Shown one piece after another: positions 42,707-53,070 of a DNA stretch of 64,000 bases. Position numbers and translations under genes: made by a program. The DNA is from Phocaeicola sp. GTDB taxonomy: Bacteria > Bacteroidota > Bacteroidia > Bacteroidales > Bacteroidaceae. Position 1 is the stretch's first letter; each line of letters opens with the position of its first letter. The notes under the pieces were generated by a model. The model was not told where the DNA came from. It saw nothing but the letters and a program-made list of their open reading frames with translations, and made no database searches. Location of the stretch: assembly GCA_022764505.1 (NCBI GenBank), contig JALEQJ010000053.1:23353-87352 (forward strand), read 5' to 3'.

Positions 42707-43393
42707 ATGACAGTAGTTTACGAAGACAATCATATCATCATCGTCAATAAATCTTCTTCGGAAATCGTACAAGGAGACAAAACCGGAGATGTTCCTCTTT
42801 CCGAAACCGTAAAAGCCTACCTCAAAGAGAAGTATCAGAAACCGGGGAATGTGTTTTTGGGCGTAGTACATAGATTAGACAGACCCGTAAGTGGCTTGGT
42901 TATCTTTGCACGTACGGGAAAAGCCTTGACACGTCTGAATGAGATGTTCAGAGAGAACAAGGTGAAAAAGACCTATTGGGCAATAGTGAAAAATATGCCC
43001 CCTGCACCTGCCGGCACATTGAAACATTACTTAGTACGAAACGAGAAACAAAACAAATCCTACGCTTATGATAAGGAGGTAAAAGATGCCAAACACGCAG
43101 AACTCTCCTATAAAGTCATCGGGAAATCTCAAACCTACCAGCTCTTGGAGATAGACCTCAAGACCGGCAGACATCACCAGATACGTTGCCAACTTGCCAA
43201 AATGGGCTGTCCTATAAAAGGCGACTTAAAATATGGCTATCCACGTTCCAATCCAGATGGAGGTATCTCCCTATTGGCACGGAGTATACGATTTATTCAC
43301 CCTGTCTCTCAAGAAGAAATTTATATAGAAGCTCCTCTCCCTACACAAGATTTATGGGAACACATTGAACTATCTACATCACAAGACAAGTAA
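42707..43393 (+). CDS. RluA-family pseudouridine synthase
   Basis: VYEDNHIIIVNKSSSEIVQGD, VVHRLDRPVSGLVIFARTGKALTRLNEMF, LKTGRHHQIRCQLAKMGCPIKGDLKYG. Confidence 0.94.
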   Translation: MTVVYEDNHIIIVNKSSSEIVQGDKTGDVPLSETVKAYLKEKYQKPGNVFLGVVHRLDRPVSGLVIFARTGKALTRLNEMFRENKVKKTYWAIVKNMPPAPAGTLKHYLVRNEKQNKSYAYDKEVKDAKHAELSYKVIGKSQTYQLLEIDLKTGRHHQIRCQLAKMGCPIKGDLKYGYPRSNPDGGISLLARSIRFIHPVSQEEIYIEAPLPTQDLWEHIELSTSQDK

Positions 43394-43404
43394 TAAAACA
43401 CGAT

Positions 43405-43977
43405 ATGAAAGAAGACTGGAAACCCGGTACACTCATTTACCCATTGCCTGCCGTATTGGTCAGTGTAGGCTCCACACCGGAAGAATATAACCTTATCACC
43501 GTAGCGTGGACAGGTACTATTTGCACCAATCCACCTATGTGCTATATCTCTGTCAATCCCATTCGGCATTCTCATAAGCTACTTATGAAGAATATGGAAT
43601 TTGTCATCAATCTCACTACAGAAGATATGGCTTTCGCTACAGACTGGTGTGGCGTACGTTCTGGAAAAGAATATCACAAGTTTGAGGAGATGAAACTCAC
43701 AGCAGGAAAAGCCGGTGTAGTAAATGCACCTATCATAGAAGAATCTCCACTCTGCATAGAGTGCAGGGTGAAAGAAGTGCTTTCATTGGGATCTCACGAT
43801 ATGTTCATCGCAGAGGTGGTCAATGTAAAAGCAGACACTCAATACTTAGACACAGAAACCGGAAAATTCAACTTGACAAAAAGCAATCTTATCGTGTATT
43901 CGCACGGACATTACTACAGCTTAGGCAAAGAAATAGGCAAATTCGGTTGGTCTATACAGAAGAATAAGAAGAAGTAA
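43405..43977 (+). CDS. Flavin reductase family protein
   Basis: YPLPAVLVSVGSTPEEYNLITVAWTGTICTNPPMCYISVNPIRHSHKLL, HDMFIAEVVNV. Confidence 0.9.
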   Translation: MKEDWKPGTLIYPLPAVLVSVGSTPEEYNLITVAWTGTICTNPPMCYISVNPIRHSHKLLMKNMEFVINLTTEDMAFATDWCGVRSGKEYHKFEEMKLTAGKAGVVNAPIIEESPLCIECRVKEVLSLGSHDMFIAEVVNVKADTQYLDTETGKFNLTKSNLIVYSHGHYYSLGKEIGKFGWSIQKNKKK

Positions 43978-43998
43978 AAGGTGTGTAACAACACTGCA

Positions 43999-44379
43999 TC
44001 AATGTTGCACTACCTTTATATCTGCAAAGAAATTATCTACCATACCACGTATATACAGTTTGCGCTTTTTTCCTGTAGCATTGGGCTGTGCAGTAACGAT
44101 AAGTTTGGAATCAAATAGTTTCCATCTTACGGATAACCAATCATTGGTAACTACAATGGTATCTACCTCTGATCCAATTACTGCACTCACACCTTCTCCA
44201 TCATAATTTACAATATCTATATGATAAATTCCATTGTTTCCTGAAATGAGAGTTTCTCTTCCTTTCTTATCAAACGTAACTTTAGAAGGATAGCCAAAAT
44301 TATCCGAAGGTCCACAAGAGATTAGTAAGGACGAAACTATACATACGAGAACATAGATACTTTGTTTCATAGCTTTCAT
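43999..44379 (-). CDS. Hypothetical lipoprotein
   Basis: Signal peptide with lipobox LLISC; 126 aa beta-rich domain. Confidence 0.65.
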   Translation of the reverse strand: MKAMKQSIYVLVCIVSSLLISCGPSDNFGYPSKVTFDKKGRETLISGNNGIYHIDIVNYDGEGVSAVIGSEVDTIVVTNDWLSVRWKLFDSKLIVTAQPNATGKKRKLYIRGMVDNFFADIKVVQH

Positions 44380-44467
44380 TGTACTGGATTTTTATAAGAT
44401 GTGCTTTTAGAGTTCAACAAATGCGAAAATAAAAACTTTCTACTATTACACAATAACATTCCGCATA

Positions 44468-44525
44468 CGTCCGGAAAAAAGTCCGGACACATTCGGAAAA
44501 AAGTCCGGACGTGTACGGAAAATGA
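44468..44525. repeat. Short tandem palindromic repeat (GTCCGGAC / CGGAAAAAAGTCCGGAC)
   Basis: CGTCCGGAAAAAAGTCCGGACACATTCGGAAAAAAGTCCGGACGTGTACGGAAAA: about 22-bp direct repeat containing the self-complementary GTCCGGAC. Confidence 0.75.
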
Positions 44526-44530
44526 AAGCA

Positions 44531-45226
44531 TCACTCTGCTGTAAGTCCGTGCCAATAACGCATAAAGTCCGTGTATTTGCCATAGCACACTATTTGGTCT
44601 CCTTTTTCCAATGCCATATCCTCCGGATACTGTTGCGCCACACTATGGGATAGAACAGACACGTCCAAATTGTTCCAGATGGTATGCGAACGCACTATAG
44701 AGACTATACGCAGTTGGTGTTTCTCTTCTATATCCCAGTGTTGCAGTTGTTTGCCTTCCAAGACAGAAGGGATATTGAACTTAAAGATATAATGTTCTTC
44801 GTCTATCTTGAAAGTTTCTACATTCACTCCCAATTCCAAACATTGTACCAAAAGTCTTGCCGCATCTTGTTCGGGAGTAAGAATACGTTCTATACCAAAG
44901 GCTTCCAATACGCCTTGATGAATATGATCTACGGCACGAGCATAGATATGCGGGATTTTATGTTGCTTCAATAATGCCACCAATCTCACAGAAGCACCAA
45001 AATTCTCTCCTACGGCTACGATACCTATATCTATAGTTTTGAGAGGCAACGATGCCAAAGCTTGCTCGTCTGTAGCGTCCATAATGTAGGACATCGCCAT
45101 ATAATCTTTCAGTCGGTCTACAGCCAGTTCATTGCTATCTACTCCTACTACTTCGTGTCCCAAAGCACTCAGTTCTTCTACCAATACTGAGCCATAATTT
45201 CCTAATCCTATAATCAAATACTTCAT
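44531..45226 (-). CDS. K+ transport regulatory subunit, TrkA/KtrA-type RCK protein
   Basis: MKYLIIGLGNYGSVLVEELSALGHEVVGVDSNELAVDRLKDYMAMSYIMDATDEQALASL; TrkA-C domain. Confidence 0.93.
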   Translation of the reverse strand: MKYLIIGLGNYGSVLVEELSALGHEVVGVDSNELAVDRLKDYMAMSYIMDATDEQALASLPLKTIDIGIVAVGENFGASVRLVALLKQHKIPHIYARAVDHIHQGVLEAFGIERILTPEQDAARLLVQCLELGVNVETFKIDEEHYIFKFNIPSVLEGKQLQHWDIEEKHQLRIVSIVRSHTIWNNLDVSVLSHSVAQQYPEDMALEKGDQIVCYGKYTDFMRYWHGLTAE

Positions 45227-45231
45227 AATGC

Positions 45232-47061
45232 TTAATTCATTATTACGTTTTCTTCCGGATACTTAAACTTGTTTTGTCTTTCTCTCTTCATCAGCCCTGC
45301 AACCAATGTAAAAGCTCCTACTCTACCCAAGAACATAAGTAACAGTACCACGGCTTTTCCACACTCGGAAAGACGTGGTGTAAAATCTATGCTGACTCCG
45401 GCTGTAGAAACAGCAGCTATGCTTTCTGCCAATAAGTGTGAAAAAGGAATACCACTCTCTGTAAGACTCAATAAGAAGACTCCTACGAATATCAGTGAGA
45501 AGAAAAAGAAGAAAGCGGCATTGGCGTGTCTGATGGTTTCTTCGGAGAGTTCTCTCCCTGCTATGATGGTACGCTTTCCTCCACGCAATGCTGTGCGAAG
45601 ATTGAGTAAGACTACGGCAAAGACATTCACCCGCATTCCACCGGCAGTAGACTGTGCGCCTCCTCCTATCGTCATCAATAAAAACATAAGCAGCATAGTA
45701 GGCATAGCATACGCCGTAATACTTATACTGGAAAAGCCTGCGGATCTGGTACACGTAGCACTAAAAAAAGCGTGCGTACATTTTTCTGTCCAGTGCATAC
45801 CCTGCAAAGCACCATTCCATTCCAAAAGTGCAATAGCCAGCGTACTACTTATCAGCAGTACAGTTGTCATTACCAATACTATCCGTGTATTGAGATTATG
45901 TAAATGTCTTTTTACCCTAAAAGGTTGGGAACGATGAAACAATCGCCACCATAAACGTCTACTATAATACAGTAATGAAGATCTGAAATTAACCAACACA
46001 GGAAATCCTACTCCTCCTAATATCACCAAGAAAGAAAGCACAAGGAAGAGGGCATTGTGTCCCCTAAAAATCAAGGTACTGCCCAAACCATCCGGCAAAG
46101 AAGAAAAACCTGCATTGCAAAAAGCTGATACAGAATGAAAAACCGCGAAATAGAGTTCTTCCTCCATACTTACGCCCAAACTACCTCGTACAGATAACCA
46201 AATAAGCAAAGCCCCTATACCTTCTATAAAAAAGGTAAAACCCATAATATAAAAGAGCGTAGACAGAAGGGAATTGAGCGAATTGGTACTCAGCATATCA
46301 CTCACTACCATATTGCTATATAATGAGGAGTTTTTCATAAATAGCAAAGCAAAAAAACTTGTTATGGTCATCACACCAAGTCCTCCTATCTGCACCAAAA
46401 TAATAAGAATAGTCTGTCCTTCTAAGGTTAAAACAGCCGGCATATCTACGGTAGACAGCCCTGCTACACAAGTAGCACTGGTAGAAAGAAAAAAAGCATC
46501 TAACCAATGGATACCACTGTATGTAGATCTGGGAAGCATCAATAAGCCTGCACCTACCAAAATAATGAAGAAGAAACTCCCGGCTAATATCAAAGACGGA
46601 TTGGTACGCTTTCCCAATAATTTCACAAATCTATCCGATAAGAAAGTAACGGAAAGCATACTTAAAACAGCCATTCTATAGAAAGGGTGATGAAAAAAAT
46701 CCCAAACCCACATCACTCCTGTTTCCGGAACCGGTCTTTGAAAAATGACAGGAAGCAAAGTAAGAAAAAGCAAGGCATACAAGAGATGCATCCAAGGTGT
46801 TACTCGTTGCGCAGTTTCCTTTGTCCGGAAAATATAACCTATCACCATATAGAGCATAAATATGCCCCAAGTAAGATTATTGATCCTATGGAGAAATACA
46901 CCTTCTACCTCTGTAAGCTGAAAACCATAACGATATATCCCCGAGAGTAAAAACAGAAAAGAAAATAGATAAATGGAAAAACGCAATACACGAAAAAACA
47001 AGACAGCATAGGGAACTATACGTTTCTCATACCACTCCAAAATACGTTCTTCGCTTATCAT
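45232..47061 (-). CDS. TrkH/KtrB family potassium transporter
   Basis: Multiple TM; DAFFLSTSATCVAGLSTVD, FHSVSAFCNAGFSSLPDG, FFSATCTRSAGFSSI, AVSTAGVSIDFTPRLS selectivity-filter-like repeats. Confidence 0.94.
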   Translation of the reverse strand: MISEERILEWYEKRIVPYAVLFFRVLRFSIYLFSFLFLLSGIYRYGFQLTEVEGVFLHRINNLTWGIFMLYMVIGYIFRTKETAQRVTPWMHLLYALLFLTLLPVIFQRPVPETGVMWVWDFFHHPFYRMAVLSMLSVTFLSDRFVKLLGKRTNPSLILAGSFFFIILVGAGLLMLPRSTYSGIHWLDAFFLSTSATCVAGLSTVDMPAVLTLEGQTILIILVQIGGLGVMTITSFFALLFMKNSSLYSNMVVSDMLSTNSLNSLLSTLFYIMGFTFFIEGIGALLIWLSVRGSLGVSMEEELYFAVFHSVSAFCNAGFSSLPDGLGSTLIFRGHNALFLVLSFLVILGGVGFPVLVNFRSSLLYYSRRLWWRLFHRSQPFRVKRHLHNLNTRIVLVMTTVLLISSTLAIALLEWNGALQGMHWTEKCTHAFFSATCTRSAGFSSISITAYAMPTMLLMFLLMTIGGGAQSTAGGMRVNVFAVVLLNLRTALRGGKRTIIAGRELSEETIRHANAAFFFFFSLIFVGVFLLSLTESGIPFSHLLAESIAAVSTAGVSIDFTPRLSECGKAVVLLLMFLGRVGAFTLVAGLMKRERQNKFKYPEENVIMN

Positions 47062-47195
47062 CTTGTCTATTTCTTTTTTGCAAAGGTATGAAAACACTAT
47101 GTACAGCCATACTTTTTTCTATCTTTCCGTCAAAAAGGGATACAGACCACCCGAAAAAAGGAGAATTTATAAACGTCCGTATAAACCGATACTCG

Positions 47196-47203
47196 TATCT
47201 TTG
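47196..47203 (+). promoter_or_regulatory. -7 promoter element upstream of DUF4301 gene
   Basis: TATCTTTG, 40 bp upstream of the ATG. Confidence 0.5.
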
Positions 47204-47242
47204 TAACACTACAAATACCACTATAAAATACAATCATCTATT

Positions 47243-48772
47243 ATGTGGACAACAGAAGATAAAGCCATTTTCAAGGAAAAAGGCATCACAGAAAAACAAG
47301 TAAATGACCAACTGAAAAGATTTGAAGTAGGATTTCCTTATTTGGATTTAACAGACGTAGCAACTATAGAAAACAAAGGCATCTTACGTTTGCAAAACAC
47401 AGAAGAGGAAGAAGTCATTCAAGAATGGGAAACCTATAGACTGTCTACAGAAAGAAAAGAAATACTCAAGTTCGTTCCTGCCTCCGGTGCAGCAAGCAGA
47501 ATGTTCAAGGATCTTTTTGAGTTTCTTACTTCAGAAAGAGAAGAACCCACTACAACTTTTGAGATCAAATTCTTTCAACACCTCAAAGAGTTTGCCTTCT
47601 ATTCCGCACTGAACGATACTTGCCTCCATCTATATGCTAAAGATATCCCTTCCCTGCTTATGGAGAAGCAGTACAAAAGCATCGTACAGTCGCTATTGGG
47701 AACAGAAGGATTGAATTATGGCAAACTACCCAAAGGATTATTGCTCTTTCATCATTATACACAAGGAAACAGAACACCCGTAGAAGAACATTTGGTAGAG
47801 GGCGCACTCTATGCTGCAGATAGCGAAGATGAGGTACACTTGCATTTTACAGTATCTACAGAACATCGTGCACTCTTCGAAGCATTATTGAAAGAAAAAA
47901 CAACAACCTACGAGGAGCAACTACAGAAAAAATTCCACGTAAGTTTCTCGGAACAGAAAAGCAGCACAGACACCATTGCTGCCAATGCAGAAAACCAAGC
48001 CTTCAGAGAAAACGGAGAATTGGTATTCAGACCCGGCGGACACGGGGCTTTAATAGAAAATTTGAACGACTTAGATGCAGACATCATCTTTATCAAGAAT
48101 ATAGATAATGTAGTGCCCGATACTCTCAAAGCAGATACCGTACGGTATAAGAAAATCATAGCCGGACTACTTGTGAAACTGCAAAAACAAGTATTCGCTT
48201 ACCTGCATCTCTTAGATCGTGGCAACTATACAGAAGAAGACATCAAGCAGATTTTTCGCTTTTTACAAGAAGAACTTCAAGTGCAGTATCCCGAATCTTG
48301 GGAAAGAGAAGACCTCAAAACGCAAGCACTCTACGCTTACCAAGTACTCCACAGACCGCTACGCATCTGTGGTATGGTGAAGAATATAGGAGAACCCGGT
48401 GGTGGTCCTTTCTGGGTGAAGGATAAGCAAGGTATAACAACTCTGCAAATCATAGAAAGCTCACAAATCAATATGCAATCTCCCATACAAAGAACTATGT
48501 TTGAGGGAGGCACACATTTCAATCCCGTAGATCTGGTATGTGCAACAAAAGACTACAAAGGACATAAATTCCTTCTCACAAATTTCGTAGACGAAGAAAC
48601 CGGCTTTATTTCCTCTAAATCCAAGAATGGTCAAGAACTCAAAGCACTGGAGTTACCGGGCTTATGGAATGGTGCTATGAGCAAGTGGAATACCCTCTTT
48701 GTAGAAGTTCCACTAAGTACTTTCAATCCTGTAAAAACCGTAAACGATCTTTTGAGAAAAGAACATCAGTAA
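47243..48772 (+). CDS. DUF4301 family protein
   Basis: 509 aa; MWTTEDKAIFKEKGITEKQVNDQLKRFEVGFPYLDL, FVPASGAASRMFKDLFEFL, GGHGALIENLNDLDADIIFIKNIDNV. Confidence 0.88.
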   Translation: MWTTEDKAIFKEKGITEKQVNDQLKRFEVGFPYLDLTDVATIENKGILRLQNTEEEEVIQEWETYRLSTERKEILKFVPASGAASRMFKDLFEFLTSEREEPTTTFEIKFFQHLKEFAFYSALNDTCLHLYAKDIPSLLMEKQYKSIVQSLLGTEGLNYGKLPKGLLLFHHYTQGNRTPVEEHLVEGALYAADSEDEVHLHFTVSTEHRALFEALLKEKTTTYEEQLQKKFHVSFSEQKSSTDTIAANAENQAFRENGELVFRPGGHGALIENLNDLDADIIFIKNIDNVVPDTLKADTVRYKKIIAGLLVKLQKQVFAYLHLLDRGNYTEEDIKQIFRFLQEELQVQYPESWEREDLKTQALYAYQVLHRPLRICGMVKNIGEPGGGPFWVKDKQGITTLQIIESSQINMQSPIQRTMFEGGTHFNPVDLVCATKDYKGHKFLLTNFVDEETGFISSKSKNGQELKALELPGLWNGAMSKWNTLFVEVPLSTFNPVKTVNDLLRKEHQ

Positions 48773-48799
48773 ACTCTATTGGTGGAATATAGGAAAAAG

Positions 48800-48838
48800 A
48801 AAACGGCTATATCGTCTAAAAGATGATATAGCCGTTTT
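48800..48838. terminator. Bidirectional terminator between converging DUF4301 gene and sdaA
   Basis: AAAACGGCTATATC...GATATAGCCGTTTT. Confidence 0.75.
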
Positions 48839-48860
48839 ACTTATAGTACAGGTTTTCTGC

Positions 48861-50066
48861 TTACACAGTTTCGTAGTGTTTAGCAAGTCCCCCTTCACTG
48901 GTTTCTTTATAGAGAGATGGCAGGTCATTACCTGTCTGTTTCATTACCTGTACTACCTTATCAAAAGAAACTCGGTGGCGACCATCTGTCAGCGTAGCGT
49001 ACAAATTGGAATCCAAAGCACGTGCGGCAGCATAAGCATTTCTTTCTATACAAGGAATTTGTACCAAGCCACAAACCGGATCGCAAGTCATACCTAAATG
49101 GTGTTCCAAGCCCATTTCCGCAGCATATTCTATTTGTGCCGGAGTTCCACCGAAGAGTTGAGAAGCTGCAGCAGATGCCATAGAACAAGCTACCCCTACC
49201 TCTGCCTGACAACCGGCTTCTGCACCGGAAATAGAAGCATTGCACTTCACTATATTTCCTACCAATCCGGCAGTAGCCAAGGCACGCAAGATACGTGCAT
49301 CACTAAACTCTTTCACTTTCTGTAGATGATAGAGGACAGCAGGCAATACTCCAGATGCACCGCAAGTAGGTGCTGTAACAATGCGTCCTCCTGAAGCATT
49401 CTCTTCGCTTACAGCTAAGGCATAAGCAAAAACCAATCCTCGACTACGCAAAGAATCTTTATACCCCAAGGCTTTCACATGGTAAGAAGCTGCTTTTCTT
49501 CGTAAATTCAGAGGACCGGGCAAAGCTCCTTCAGTATCCAATCCACGTTCTACAGCAGCTTTCATTGTTTCCCAAATTTCCGCTAAGTAGTCCCAAATAT
49601 CTTCTCCTTCACATTCTGCCACATATTCCCAATATCCACGTCCTGTACGCTCGCACCATGCTTGCACTTGAGACATTGTTGTCATTTCGTAAATATCGGG
49701 CGTGGTTCCTTGTGGTTTTCCCTCTTCTGCCAATGCTCCTCCCCCTACACTGAATACTGTCCATTCATGAGATAAGCTACCATCTGCCTGCTTCACGCGG
49801 AAAGTCATACCATTGGGGTGAAGAGGTAAAAAGATTTGAGGCTCCCAAACAAATTCTACAGGTGCTACTTTCTCCAATTCTTCTTGAATAGCAGCATCTG
49901 TCATGTGCCCTTTTCCTGTAGCAGCTAAACTTCCATATAGCGTAACTTGGAAGCTATGTGCATCGGGGTGTTCATCTCTGTACTGTATAGCAGCTTTACG
50001 AGGTCCTATTGTATGACTGCTGGAAGGACCATTGCCTATTCTGTATAATTCCTTTATTGATTTCAT
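48861..50066 (-). CDS. sdaA: L-serine ammonia-lyase
   Basis: [78 protein letters not shown]. Confidence 0.95.
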   Translation of the reverse strand: MKSIKELYRIGNGPSSSHTIGPRKAAIQYRDEHPDAHSFQVTLYGSLAATGKGHMTDAAIQEELEKVAPVEFVWEPQIFLPLHPNGMTFRVKQADGSLSHEWTVFSVGGGALAEEGKPQGTTPDIYEMTTMSQVQAWCERTGRGYWEYVAECEGEDIWDYLAEIWETMKAAVERGLDTEGALPGPLNLRRKAASYHVKALGYKDSLRSRGLVFAYALAVSEENASGGRIVTAPTCGASGVLPAVLYHLQKVKEFSDARILRALATAGLVGNIVKCNASISGAEAGCQAEVGVACSMASAAASQLFGGTPAQIEYAAEMGLEHHLGMTCDPVCGLVQIPCIERNAYAAARALDSNLYATLTDGRHRVSFDKVVQVMKQTGNDLPSLYKETSEGGLAKHYETV

Positions 50067-50088
50067 GTTATTAGTATGATAAGGGTGA

Positions 50089-51369
50089 TTATTTCACACG
50101 AAGCGTTTTGCCTTTCTGTATTGTATTTCCTTTTATACCATTGAGACGTTTCAGTTTTGCTACTGTTGTACCATGCTTTTTAGCTATAGAACTGAGGGTT
50201 TCTCCTGCACGTACCTTATGAGATTTTTTCCCCGCAACGCGCGTACTTTTTTTCGTAGATTTAGAGGACTCTATTGGAGCTTCATCTATTTCTACGATCT
50301 CTCTACGACCTATATAAGCATCGCTATCACTGCTCACTATGCTATCTTCGTTGTCTATATATTGATCTATCAAGCTCTTTGGTAATCTTAGCGCATACGC
50401 TCCTGCATTTCCGGGAATCACATCTCTCTTCAGTTCCGGATTCAACGCACGTAGGAGTTCTATATTTATATCCTTGCATGCCTCTACTACCTGATTAAAA
50501 TGAATGTTTTTATGTACATGTACGGTATCTGTTCCCTCCGGATATTGATCCATTTCCATAGGTGTGATATGATGCTCACAATAATAAGTCATAATGTAAT
50601 TGGCTGCAATGAATGCTGGCACATATCCTCTGGTTTCTCTCGGCAGATAACTATAAATCTCCCAATAATCTGTCTTTCCACCCGCACGTTTAATCGCCTT
50701 ATTCACGGTTCCGGGACCACAATTATATGCCGCCAAAACCAAATGCCAATCATTGTATATACCATACAAATCTTTCAAGTAACGTGCCGCCGCTCTGGAA
50801 GACTTGAAAGGATCTCTACGCTCGTCCATCAAACTATTATTTTCCAAGCCATAGCTTTGTCCTGTACGTAACATAAACTGCCAAAGCCCAACAGCACCTT
50901 GTCTGGAAGTTGCAGTAGGATTCATAGCAGATTCTATTACGGGAAGATATTTCAGCTCATTGGGCAAGTTATACAAATCCAGAGCTTCTTCTATCATAGG
51001 CATATATAGATTTCCTGCAGTAAGCATAAAAGCTACTTTATTGCGCAGTCTGTTGGCGTAAGCATCTATAAATCCTCTTACTACACTATTGTAGGGCATT
51101 TCTATCACAGCCGGAATCCGTTTCAAACGTTCTCTGTAGACTTCATCACTTACGATAGGTGCTGTATCAAAATCTCCACAATCTTTTGATGCTTTGATGT
51201 AACGTTTCGCCAACCAACTTTTATAAAGACTGTCCATAGAGGACTGCATACCCTCTGGCAAATCTATGGTTTCTTGCTCCCCTTTAGAAGAATTGACTGT
51301 GATACTTTGCTGTGCTACTGCAGTGAGTGTTAAGCAAGCGAATAAGAAACTGATATAAATTCTTTTCAT
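50089..51369 (-). CDS. Lytic transglycosylase with C-terminal LysM (MltD-like)
   Basis: LKYLPVIESAMNPTATSRQGAVGLWQFMLRTGQSYGL, DERRDPFKSSRAAARYLKDLY, LAAYNCGPGTVNKAI; LysM HKVRAGETLSSIAKKHGTTVAKLKRLNGI. Confidence 0.94.
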   Translation of the reverse strand: MKRIYISFLFACLTLTAVAQQSITVNSSKGEQETIDLPEGMQSSMDSLYKSWLAKRYIKASKDCGDFDTAPIVSDEVYRERLKRIPAVIEMPYNSVVRGFIDAYANRLRNKVAFMLTAGNLYMPMIEEALDLYNLPNELKYLPVIESAMNPTATSRQGAVGLWQFMLRTGQSYGLENNSLMDERRDPFKSSRAAARYLKDLYGIYNDWHLVLAAYNCGPGTVNKAIKRAGGKTDYWEIYSYLPRETRGYVPAFIAANYIMTYYCEHHITPMEMDQYPEGTDTVHVHKNIHFNQVVEACKDINIELLRALNPELKRDVIPGNAGAYALRLPKSLIDQYIDNEDSIVSSDSDAYIGRREIVEIDEAPIESSKSTKKSTRVAGKKSHKVRAGETLSSIAKKHGTTVAKLKRLNGIKGNTIQKGKTLRVK

Positions 51370-51380
51370 TGTGTTTGTGT

Positions 51381-52163
51381 TCAAAAATTGATGGTACATT
51401 TTAGCCCTAATCCTTGCGATTCGTAAGGTCTTTGAGGGTCTGCATAAAATAGTGTAGGTGCTACAGTCATACTCAAATCCGAAGATATATCAAAGTCCGA
51501 GAGTTCTGCATCTACATACGCATCTATCACAGAAAGCAAGTACACACCAATGGTTATAATGATACTCAAATCTCTCTGTCTCCGATAGATATCTTTTCGG
51601 CTTCGGAACAGCTCTTGATAGTAGGAAAGATTACTTTTTACATCTACGTGCGAAGGTAAAAAATCTTGATAACTTTTTCTGGTAGGATTATCGCTCATAA
51701 TGTCTTGATAGGCTTGCGAGTAATCTTTGTACATATTGCTATTCCAAGAGACTGCATAAGCACAACCCACAAAACCACCATATATGATAGGTAATTTCCA
51801 ATACTTCCTGTTATAGATTTGTCCTGCTCCCGGAAATACTAAAGCAAGCCACAACGCCTTTTGTGGCTTAGGTAGCCATTGTTCTTTGGGAAGTTTGAGA
51901 GGGGGAAGCGGAGCTTTGGAAAGAGAATCTTTTTGTTTGCCCAAATGAAGCGTATCCAGATTTATCAAAGCCTCATCTTGTGGCACGACAGAACGCTCAC
52001 CTATCACCAAACTATCTTTTATTTGCTTTGCCCGAATACTATCTGTAGGAAGTGTGCGCTTCCTACGTTCTTTAGAACGCTGTGCTTGCACACTCAGTGT
52101 ACAACAAAACAGAAGTGTCAGTACGCTCCAAATAATCTTCCTAATATAATGAGAGGTATTCAA
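51381..52163 (-). CDS. DUF5683 domain-containing protein
   Basis: Signal peptide; KALWLALVFPGAGQIYNRKYWKLPIIYGGFVGCAYAVSWN; next to parB. Confidence 0.82.
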   Translation of the reverse strand: MNTSHYIRKIIWSVLTLLFCCTLSVQAQRSKERRKRTLPTDSIRAKQIKDSLVIGERSVVPQDEALINLDTLHLGKQKDSLSKAPLPPLKLPKEQWLPKPQKALWLALVFPGAGQIYNRKYWKLPIIYGGFVGCAYAVSWNSNMYKDYSQAYQDIMSDNPTRKSYQDFLPSHVDVKSNLSYYQELFRSRKDIYRRQRDLSIIITIGVYLLSVIDAYVDAELSDFDISSDLSMTVAPTLFYADPQRPYESQGLGLKCTINF

Positions 52164-52171
52164 AATAATAC

Positions 52172-53062
52172 TTAGCGAATGGTCTTGTCCAATAAATCTA
52201 TAATACGTGCCAAATCTTCATCGTTTGAAAAAGGAATCGTAATACGCCCTTTCCCTTTCTCGGTTTGAGAAAGGCTTACTTTGGTTCCAAAACGAGAAGT
52301 CAATTGCTTCTGTAAATCCTGATATGCAGAAGAAAGTGGCGCACTTTTCTTGCTCAAACGTTTAGCCCCTACTTGAACCGTTTCTCCTGTAGCCAATGCC
52401 TTTGCCAATTCTTCTACCTTACGTACCGAATACTTTTCCTTGAGCAATTCCTGAAAAAGCCCCAACTGTATTTGTGGATCATCTATGGTGAGCAACGCAC
52501 GTGCGTGTCCCATATCTATAGATTTATTCTTTAGTGCTATCTGTATAGGAGCAGGTAGTTTGAGTAAGCGTAGATAGTTTGTAACCGTAGCGCGTTTCTT
52601 TCCTACCCGTTCACTCAGCTTTTCCTGTGTCATACCCGGTTGCTCCAATAGTTGCTGATATGCCAAGGCTATTTCCAAAGAATTAAGATCTTCACGCTGG
52701 ATATTCTCTACCAGTGCCATCTCCATCACATTATCATCGTCTGCGGTGCGAATGTAGGCTGGTATAGATTTTAACCCTACACGTTGCGATGCTCTAAAAC
52801 GACGTTCTCCTGCAATAATCTGGTAGGTTCCGTCTTCCATCTTGCGCAAAGTAATAGGTTGTATAATACCTATCTCTGCTATAGAATCTGCTAATTCTTG
52901 GAGGGCATCTTCATCAAATTCACGTCGTGGCTGATTAGGGTTTCGTACAATGCGACTCAATTCTACTTCACTGATGGAAGAGCCTGAAGTAGTTACTTCT
53001 TCTTTTGCAGAAATGAGAGCATCTAATCCTCTACCCAATGCGTATTTTTTCTGAACTGCCAT
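52172..53062 (-). CDS. parB: Chromosome partitioning protein ParB
   Basis: GRGLDALIS, NPNQPRREFDEDALQELADSI, AGERRFRASQRVG, ALVENIQREDLN; HTH. Confidence 0.96.
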   Translation of the reverse strand: MAVQKKYALGRGLDALISAKEEVTTSGSSISEVELSRIVRNPNQPRREFDEDALQELADSIAEIGIIQPITLRKMEDGTYQIIAGERRFRASQRVGLKSIPAYIRTADDDNVMEMALVENIQREDLNSLEIALAYQQLLEQPGMTQEKLSERVGKKRATVTNYLRLLKLPAPIQIALKNKSIDMGHARALLTIDDPQIQLGLFQELLKEKYSVRKVEELAKALATGETVQVGAKRLSKKSAPLSSAYQDLQKQLTSRFGTKVSLSQTEKGKGRITIPFSNDEDLARIIDLLDKTIR

Positions 53063-53070
53063 GAGATGAT

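Noticed and set aside
44376-44588. Minus-strand ORF MLWQIHGLYALLARTYSRVM...RTFFRMCPDFFPDVCG
   Set aside because: It is an out-of-frame reading of the trkA 3' end plus the GTCCGGAC microrepeat, not a plausible protein.
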